Part shown: positions 15,408 to 20,607 of the stretch, piece by piece | Layout of the letters: every line of letters begins with the position of its first letter | How positions within the stretch are numbered: position 1 is the first letter of the stretch | Assembly: GCA_038257155.1 (NCBI GenBank) | Contig: JBBSJP010000066.1 | Location: 1-20,607, forward strand | Source of the DNA: JANJTY01 sp038257155 | Lineage (GTDB): Bacteria; Pseudomonadota; Gammaproteobacteria; Xanthomonadales; Xanthomonadaceae | Length of the DNA: 20,607 nt | Reading direction: 5' to 3' | The notes under the pieces: generated by a model | Told to the model about the DNA's origin: nothing | Seen by the model: the letters and a program-made list of their open reading frames with translations, nothing else | Database searches by the model: none | Translations under genes and position numbers: made by a program

Positions 15408-16570
15408 GCGGTGTTCTCCAAAGGAAGGAAGGCGTCCAGGATGAAACCCTGCCCTTTCGCGGTGCGGATGTCGAGACTTCCGCCGAATTGAGCCAGCCGC
15501 TCGCGCATGCCGCGCAGGCCGTTGCCTGCCCGCGCCACGTCGGTGCCACGACCATTGTCCTGCGCGTGAATGGCAATTCCCAACTCGTGCAGGCTGAATC
15601 GGAGCAGCAGGCGCGTGGCCTGGGCGTGGCGGACGGTGTTGGTGAGAATCTCCTGGGCGCAGCGCAACAGCACCTGCGCGCGATGCGGATCGTCGACAGA
15701 AAAATCGGCCGGCATGTCGAGATCAATGCGCAGTCCAGGGACGCCCTCGATCAGGCTGTGCAGGGCCGTACCCAGCTCGATGGCATCATCCTGCCGCAGT
15801 TGGCTGACCGCCTCGCGCACATCGGTGAGCAGCAGCTTGGCCAGCGACTGCGCCTGCCGCACGTGTTCCTGGGCGCGCCCGGTGGTGACGTGGCTGGCCA
15901 CTTCCAGGTTCAGGCTGAGCGCGGTCAGATGATGCCCGAGCAGATCGTGCAGTTCACGCGAGATGCGCATGCGCTCGTTGAGGCGACTGGATTCCGCCAG
16001 CAAGGCGCGGGTCGCTCGCAGTTCGGCATTCAGGCGGCGCTGCTCTTCGCGCGCCTCGGCCTGTTGCCGTGCCACCACGCTGGTGACAAAAACAAAGCTC
16101 GAAAAACCGACGTAGAGCATGGCCTGCAGCACGGCATCGAACAGACTGAACTCGGGCCGGCTGGCAAACACCGGTGCCAGCGCCAGGTGCTGCAATACCA
16201 GCCAAATCACGCCGATGCGAAGGTTTAGAACCCAGGGCAGGACGCCGGCGATGATCAGCAGCAGGATCCCGCCCAAACCACTGCCGCTGAAATGGCTGAC
16301 GCCGATTGCGCTGCCGGTCAGCAGGGCCAGCAAGACGATGTCCAGCGGATTGTTGACGCGCCGTCCAAGCCGCCGCGTGATGTACCAGTAGCACAGGCCG
16401 AAACCGACGTAGCAGATGCGCCAGGCAAACAGGTCAAGGCTGCCGATGCCGCCGCTTTCGACGAAATACCAGGGCTCGAGCAGCAAGGGAATGCCGGCGC
16501 AGGCCCAGGTGAACAGGCCGGCGTAGCGCAGCAACTGGGTATGGGTTATTCGATGCAGCATGGGCGACAT
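15404..16570 (-). CDS. Sensor histidine kinase, HisKA_3 (DesK/LiaS-like)
   Basis: A 388-residue membrane kinase that should phosphorylate the response regulator encoded next to it. The N-terminal half has about five or six transmembrane helices (residues about 15-165) with short loops and no recognisable extracytoplasmic ligand domain, so it probably senses the membrane itself or a lipid-soluble cue. A coiled coil (168-200) leads to the HisKA_3 dimerisation motif RISRELHDLLGHHLTALSL with phospho-acceptor His208. The ATPase domain has EILTNTVRHA (N box, Asn311), DNGRG (338-342) and GNGLRGMRERL (349-359). The start at 16570 has no good ribosome binding site; the ATG at 16561 is equally possible. 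Confidence 0.9.
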   Translation of the reverse strand: MSPMLHRITHTQLLRYAGLFTWACAGIPLLLEPWYFVESGGIGSLDLFAWRICYVGFGLCYWYITRRLGRRVNNPLDIVLLALLTGSAIGVSHFSGSGLGGILLLIIAGVLPWVLNLRIGVIWLVLQHLALAPVFASRPEFSLFDAVLQAMLYVGFSSFVFVTSVVARQQAEAREEQRRLNAELRATRALLAESSRLNERMRISRELHDLLGHHLTALSLNLEVASHVTTGRAQEHVRQAQSLAKLLLTDVREAVSQLRQDDAIELGTALHSLIEGVPGLRIDLDMPADFSVDDPHRAQVLLRCAQEILTNTVRHAQATRLLLRFSLHELGIAIHAQDNGRGTDVARAGNGLRGMRERLAQFGGSLDIRTAKGQGFILDAFLPLENTA

Positions 16571-16624
16571 CTTAGGCCCATCGGATCAATCCGAACCCTG
16601 TCCTTGGTAATGCTTGACCGCAAT

Positions 16625-16693
16625 CGTTGAGCGGCCAATTGATCTGCCAGGTCGAGTCCGGGTTGCGCCGGACTCGACCCGGGCTGCTCAACG
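16625..16693 (-). terminator. Nested double hairpin, possible terminator of the propeller-heme gene
   Basis: A perfect 12-bp stem GGTCGAGTCCGG/CCGGACTCGACC (16650-16679, 6-base loop) sits inside outer 8-base arms CGTTGAGC (16625-16632) and GCTCAACG (16686-16693). It lies about 40 bases after the stop at 16735. There is no T-run after it, so it could instead be a repeat element or a structured leader of the kinase operon. Confidence 0.45.
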
Positions 16694-16734
16694 ACGAGCT
16701 GCCGCGGTGCGACGTCCGGCTTCGCCACGCGTGC

Positions 16735-18957
16735 TCAGAACGGACTGGGCTCGAAGCTGTCGGTGAACAATGAGTCATTGCCGGCCTGCCATTGCTGCAG
16801 CAGCTCGACCAGCGCCTGGGCGGTTTCCTCAACCCGCGGCTCGGCCGCCTGGTTGCTGCTGTTGACCCCGTGACAGCCATCGCAGGCACGGATCTCGCCC
16901 GGCTGAAGGGTGATCCAGAAACGTTCACGCACCACCGCATTTCCGTTGGGTGCAGTCGACTGCCAGGTCAGGGCGCGTCTTGCCGGCACGAACACGGCCA
17001 GCGATCCATCAGCGAAGATCGGCAGGCTGCCAGGTGGTCCATCGAGCAGGTCGGCATTGGCTTCCAGGGCCTCCGGGTCATCCAGCGGCCGGGCCAGCAC
17101 CCGGCGACCTGGGGAAGGCTGATCGGTGCCACCGATGCCTCGCACCTGGTTGCCCTGGAAGAACTGCATGTGGCTGATGTCGTAGAGCTGACCGGCACTG
17201 CCCACGGTCTGGGTACCGCCCGGCACGCGCAGGTTGTAAGGCTGCTGCTCGTCAGCCTGGTCGCGCGCCGTCGCATCACGCACCACGATCAGGCCAAGAC
17301 CACGCTGCGCCATGGCAGTACGGAAGGCCTGCAGTGACACGCCCGTGCTGGCGAATGCCGCAGCCTCGGGTTGCTGAAGCTGGAAACCGGTTGGATCCGG
17401 CACCGGACGTGAGCGAACCTCCACCGGTGACAGTTCCCACAACGTGCCCGACCAGCTCACCAGTTCGTCCGGATCCCACCACTGCAGCGACTTCTGTATA
17501 CCGCCGGTCAGGTTCACCGACGGGCCCATGAAACCTCCGCCGCCAGCCTGCAGGAACTTCAGCCGGAACTGGTAGCTGGGATTGGGACTGGTGCGCGTTC
17601 CAAGTTCCTCATCCTCGCCGGTGTCGGGCGTATGCACGGCCAGCAACTGGCCATCGGACAAGGGCAATGGATTTCGGTAGCGACCCGTCGCGAATTCTCC
17701 GCCGCCGGTGCCGAAGGTGCTGCGCGCTGTCAGGTAGTCGACCACCATGTCATCCGGATTGGCACCGCGCGGCGCGCTGAAGCGCACCAGCTGGCCGGAC
17801 CCATGCACGCCGAACTCCGGGGCATCGATCGCGTAGTAGCGTCCGGCCTGGGTCGGATCCTCGGCCAGATAGAAGGTGTTTTCGATGGCGTTGGGGTTGG
17901 TGCGTCCGACCCCGTTGAAATCCTCCAGGTCCGGGTCGTCGTTGAAGCTGAGCGGAAAGTAGGCGTGCAGTTCGTGGCGTCCCAGATGGTTGAGGGTTTC
18001 CTCGCCGCTGCCGTCCTGGTGGATCTCCCAGGGAAAGAAGAAGTTGAACCGGTGTCCGTTGACGTTCGAGCCCTGCACGGCAGTCAGTGGCTCCGGGAAC
18101 AATTCGGGCGCGCGCGGCGGGATCGGTGCAGCCGCGCTTTCCGAAGCGAAATCGAAGGTACCGAAGATGCTGGGATCGCCCAGTGCCTCGGCCTCGGCGT
18201 CTGCTTCAGCCTGCTGATCGGTCTGCAGGTGGTCCCAGCGGGTGAACAGCACGCGCCCGAAGCTATCCACCATGGGGTGAAACGAACCCGAGGGCGAATG
18301 CTGCAGCAGGCGCAGATCGCCATTCGACGGGTTGAGCTTCCACAGGCCGGTGACGGTCGCATCCGACTCATACTCGTCCTGCTGGGGATACAGATGGCGC
18401 TCGCCGGAGCGCGGTCGGTCGCTCGCGAAGATGATGCTGTCGTCCGAGGCGTAGGTCGGGTGGACATTGTTGAAGTCGACCGGCTGGTTCGCCACCAGGG
18501 TAATGACCGCTGTCTGTCCCTGCTGCAGGCCGCTGACTTCGTACAGCCGCCAATAGGTGGTGATCTGCTGGTAGCGCTCAAGAGGCGCTCCCACCACCAT
18601 GCTGAACACGGCACGTTGACCGGACCAGTGCATCGCCGGATCGCGCACCGCGATCGCGTTGCCCAGTTGCATGCCGGAATCGCCGAACCCGGCTTCCGCG
18701 GTGAGATTTCGCAGGCTGCCATCGGGATAGCGGATCATCAGGTCACCGCCGCGCGGCGCCCGGTCAATACGACCCTGGTGACTGCCGAAGGTAGAGACGA
18801 CGTTGCTGAAGTCGGCTGCCAGCGGCACCTGGGTGACGAACATCACCGGATTCGGAAGCGCCTGCGCCAAGGCAGCAGTACCGGCCAGGCTTGCTGCCAG
18901 CACCAGCAGCCCGATGGCCCCCCTGAAGCGAACGACGCCAGCCATCTGCTGTCTCAT
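16735..18957 (-). CDS. Secreted beta-propeller protein with single c-type heme site, hydrazine synthase alpha-like
   Basis: A 740-residue exported protein. The signal peptide is cleaved after ALA at about 29-31. The body shows TolB/PD40-type propeller pieces (HPTYASDDSIIFASDRP; IHQDGSGEETLNHLGRHEL). The C-terminal part (NLRVPGGTQTVG, IFADGSLAVFVPA, QPGEIRACDGCHG) resembles the C-terminal heme region of hydrazine synthase alpha and its many non-anammox homologues. One CxxCH is present at 692-696; the second heme of true hydrazine synthase is missing, so that activity is not expected. The last residues, DSLFTDSFEPSPF, resemble a C-terminal sorting-type tail. The ATG at 18957 has AAGGGG 7 bases upstream. 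Role unknown; possibly periplasmic electron transfer or a redox enzyme. Confidence 0.75.
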   Translation of the reverse strand: MRQQMAGVVRFRGAIGLLVLAASLAGTAALAQALPNPVMFVTQVPLAADFSNVVSTFGSHQGRIDRAPRGGDLMIRYPDGSLRNLTAEAGFGDSGMQLGNAIAVRDPAMHWSGQRAVFSMVVGAPLERYQQITTYWRLYEVSGLQQGQTAVITLVANQPVDFNNVHPTYASDDSIIFASDRPRSGERHLYPQQDEYESDATVTGLWKLNPSNGDLRLLQHSPSGSFHPMVDSFGRVLFTRWDHLQTDQQAEADAEAEALGDPSIFGTFDFASESAAAPIPPRAPELFPEPLTAVQGSNVNGHRFNFFFPWEIHQDGSGEETLNHLGRHELHAYFPLSFNDDPDLEDFNGVGRTNPNAIENTFYLAEDPTQAGRYYAIDAPEFGVHGSGQLVRFSAPRGANPDDMVVDYLTARSTFGTGGGEFATGRYRNPLPLSDGQLLAVHTPDTGEDEELGTRTSPNPSYQFRLKFLQAGGGGFMGPSVNLTGGIQKSLQWWDPDELVSWSGTLWELSPVEVRSRPVPDPTGFQLQQPEAAAFASTGVSLQAFRTAMAQRGLGLIVVRDATARDQADEQQPYNLRVPGGTQTVGSAGQLYDISHMQFFQGNQVRGIGGTDQPSPGRRVLARPLDDPEALEANADLLDGPPGSLPIFADGSLAVFVPARRALTWQSTAPNGNAVVRERFWITLQPGEIRACDGCHGVNSSNQAAEPRVEETAQALVELLQQWQAGNDSLFTDSFEPSPF

Positions 18958-18964
18958 GATTGAA

Positions 18965-18970
18965 CCCCTT
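18965..18970 (-). promoter_or_regulatory. Ribosome binding site deciding the propeller-heme start
   Basis: AAGGGG on the minus strand, 7 bases before the ATG at 18957. It favours this start over an in-frame upstream codon at 19032 and the internal ATG at 18945. The 207-base divergent gap up to the GNAT gene shows no convincing promoter hexamers on either strand. Confidence 0.6.
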
Positions 18971-19164
18971 CCCCGAAATGCGTTGCCCGAAACCGCCCCG
19001 ACGGTGCACCAAACCGCTCCGCCTTGAGTCATTTAACGACAAATGGCGCCAGACGGGGCCACTCCTGCAATTAACCAGATCCTAATCCGACCGGCAGCGT
19101 GAACATGAGATACTGCCGCCCTTGCACCAGGCCGCCAGGCCCCCCGAGCCCCACGGAGACAGGA

Positions 19165-19773
19165 ATGTCCATTCTCATCCGCGACGTGCATGAGCACGAG
19201 CTGGATTCGGTTCTCGCCCTCAACAATGCCGCCGGCCCCACCATCCTGCCCATGGATGCCACGGCCGTGCGTTTCTTCTTCGATCAGGCAGCCTATTTCC
19301 GCGTTGCCGAAGTCGACGGTCACATCGCCGGTTTCCTGATCGCGATGATGCCGGATGCGCCTTACGACAGCCCCAATTTCCAGTGGTTCAAGGCGCGCTA
19401 TGAGAGCTTCATCTACATCGACCGCGTGGTCGTGGCCAGCACCCGCCGCGGTGCTGGCGTCGGGCGCGTGTTCTACGCCGACGTGCAGGGCTTTGCCGAG
19501 GCGCGCGCACCGCTCCTGACCTGCGAGGTTTTCCTCGATGAAGGCAAGGCTAACGACGTGGCGCTGCTGTTCCATGGCACCTACGGCTTTGCCGAAGTCG
19601 GCCAGCAGATCATGCCCAACACCGGCAAACGCGTGGCGCTGCTCGCCAAGCAGCTGGCCAGTTTCGCCTTCGTCAAGGAACAGTACCTGGACAAGGGCGG
19701 ACTGCCCAAGCTGCCGTGGATAACCGAACGCGAGCGCGGCCAGACGCGTCGCTCTCTCGCCACGGGAACCTGA
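19165..19773 (+). CDS. GNAT-family acetyltransferase
   Basis: A 202-residue cytoplasmic acetyl-CoA-dependent acyltransferase. It opens with ILIRDVHEHELDSVLALNN, a typical first strand and helix of the fold. VDGHIAGFLIAM forms the central strands, and IDRVVVASTRRGAGVGRVFY carries motif A with the acetyl-CoA loop RRGAGVG (about 94-110). It resembles the predicted GNAT group COG3818 in length and layout; the acceptor substrate is unknown. The ATG at 19165 has GGAG 6 bases upstream; an ATG at 19099 in frame would add a Pro/Cys-rich, unlikely leader. The stop lies 4 bases before minC, so both are probably on one transcript. Confidence 0.85.
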   Translation: MSILIRDVHEHELDSVLALNNAAGPTILPMDATAVRFFFDQAAYFRVAEVDGHIAGFLIAMMPDAPYDSPNFQWFKARYESFIYIDRVVVASTRRGAGVGRVFYADVQGFAEARAPLLTCEVFLDEGKANDVALLFHGTYGFAEVGQQIMPNTGKRVALLAKQLASFAFVKEQYLDKGGLPKLPWITERERGQTRRSLATGT

Positions 19774-19777
19774 TCGC

Positions 19778-20542
19778 ATGGCAGCAGTGGCGCCCGGCAG
19801 TTTCGAGCAGGCCGGGGAACTCAAGATCGGGCAGGTCGGCATCGCCAACCTGCGGGTACGCACCCTGGACGTCGACAAGCTTGCCGCAGAAATGCGCGAG
19901 CGCGTGCAGCGCGCCCCCAAGCTTTTCGCGCGTGCCGCCGTGGTGATCGACTTCGGCGGCCTGAGCGCCTGCCCGGATCCTGCGACGACCCGTCGCCTGG
20001 TTGAGGCTCTGCGCACTGCCGGTGTGCTGCCGGTCGCGCTGGCCTATGGCACGACCGAAATTGAGCAACTTTCCGAAGCCGTCGACCTTCCCTTGCTGGC
20101 CAAGTTTCGCGCCCAGTACGAACGCGAAGCCTCGCTGGCGCCCGCGCCCACCGCACCCGAACCCGTCGCCACGCCCGCACCGGCCCCACCCCCGCCGGCA
20201 CCGCGCGCCGAGTCGATCGGCCTGGTGCACACCGCGCCGATCCGTTCGGGCCAGCAGGTCTATGCGCAGGGCCGCGATCTGGTGGTAGCCGCCACGGTCG
20301 GCGCCGGCGCCGAAGTGATCGCCGACGGCTCGGTGCATATCTACGGCGCGCTGCGTGGCCGCGCGCTGGCCGGAGCCCTGGGTGAGACCCGCGCGCGCAT
20401 CTTCTGCCGCGAGTTCCACGCCGAACTGGTTTCCATCGCCGGGCACTTCAAGGTGCTCGAAGACATCCCACCCGCCCTGCGCGGTCGTCCGGTCCAGGTA
20501 CGTCTGGACGGCGAAGCGCTGCTCATCGAACCGCTGGAATGA
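19778..20542 (+). CDS. minC: Septum site-determining protein MinC
   Basis: Inhibitor of FtsZ ring assembly that, with MinD, blocks division at the cell poles. The 254-residue protein has the MinC N-terminal FtsZ-antagonist domain (about 12-115), a Pro/Ala-rich linker (about 119-146) and the C-terminal beta-helix domain (about 148-254). RSGQQVYAQGRDLVV and GAEVIADGSVHIYGALRGRA match the MinD- and FtsZ-binding face, including the conserved RSGQ (156-159). The linker is longer and more proline-rich than in E. coli. The ATG follows the GNAT stop by 4 bases and has only a weak ribosome binding site, which fits translation coupled to the upstream gene. Its stop overlaps the next start in an ATGA. 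Confidence 0.95.
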   Translation: MAAVAPGSFEQAGELKIGQVGIANLRVRTLDVDKLAAEMRERVQRAPKLFARAAVVIDFGGLSACPDPATTRRLVEALRTAGVLPVALAYGTTEIEQLSEAVDLPLLAKFRAQYEREASLAPAPTAPEPVATPAPAPPPPAPRAESIGLVHTAPIRSGQQVYAQGRDLVVAATVGAGAEVIADGSVHIYGALRGRALAGALGETRARIFCREFHAELVSIAGHFKVLEDIPPALRGRPVQVRLDGEALLIEPLE

Positions 20543-20607
20543 ATGCAATGACCGAACCCGACGCAAGCCTGTCCGACACACCCTCCAGCGAAGCCATCGC
20601 GGCCGAA
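20539..20607 (+). CDS. Start of an unidentified gene after minC (partial)
   Basis: An open frame begins at ATG 20539, overlapping the minC stop as ATGA, and runs off the window after 23 codons. A second in-frame ATG at 20548 (MTEPDASLSD) is an alternative start; the ATG at 20543 is out of frame and stops after two codons. The residues visible are acidic, Ser/Ala-rich and look disordered. They do not show the IIVVTSGKGGVGKT start of MinD, the usual next gene, so this is either a MinD with an unusual N-terminal extension or a different gene. Identity cannot be given. Confidence 0.5.
   Translation, partial: MNAMTEPDASLSDTPSSEAIAAE

Noticed and set aside
16735..18957. True hydrazine synthase and an anammox-type pathway
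   Set aside because: Only one heme motif is present, no beta or gamma subunit gene is near, and the neighbours are ordinary heterotrophic genes.
17632..18963. A 443-codon open frame on the + strand
   Set aside because: It is antisense to the propeller-heme gene, with no recognisable motif or ribosome binding site.

Overview
The window comes from a high-GC gammaproteobacterium, most likely a member of the Xanthomonadales/Lysobacterales (Rhodanobacteraceae-like). This rests on codon and GC character, GTAG-type palindromic repeats of the kind known from Stenotrophomonas and relatives, a propeller-GGDEF sensor typical of the order, and a C-terminal tail resembling the FxDGFE endings I associate with secreted proteins of this group. 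The assignment is inference, not a database match.

Layout. Positions 1-394 hold three copies of a REP-like repeat. A membrane diguanylate cyclase with a two-component-type beta-propeller sensor follows on the + strand (478-3402). It converges on a minus-strand block running from 18957 to 3625. In order of transcription this block holds: a secreted single-heme propeller protein resembling hydrazine synthase alpha (18957-16735); a DesK/NarL-type histidine kinase and response regulator pair (16570-14766, ATGA overlap); a three-unit tandem repeat array (14331-14740); a membrane-anchored SRPBCC plus GyrI-like protein (14134-12989) with a strong terminator; a four-gene GldA/GldF/GldG/DUF4340 ABC-transporter operon (12817-8017); a small DUF423 membrane protein (7893-7525); a large secreted penicillin-acylase-family Ntn hydrolase (7330-4433) with a strong terminator; and an AlkA-like DNA glycosylase (4275-3625). 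On the + strand at the right end lie a GNAT acetyltransferase (19165-19773), minC (19778-20542) and the first 23 codons of an overlapping gene that does not start like MinD.

How the genes work together. The clearest functional unit is the ABC operon: ATPase, six-helix permease, a large periplasmic GldG-like auxiliary protein and a DUF4340 partner, with a 4-nt overlap or 12-14-nt gaps between genes. It is the Bacteroidetes gliding-type transporter module in a proteobacterial setting, where its substrate is not established. The kinase/regulator pair is a second unit; its targets cannot be read from the sequence. The GNAT and minC genes are nearly abutting and probably co-transcribed with the gene after minC. 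The remaining genes look independently transcribed.

I see no tRNA, rRNA, CRISPR array, transposase, prophage or obvious novel defence system. The most unusual content is the two different repeat families, the large gliding-type transporter operon, the cytochrome-like propeller protein and the palindrome in the putative acylase promoter.
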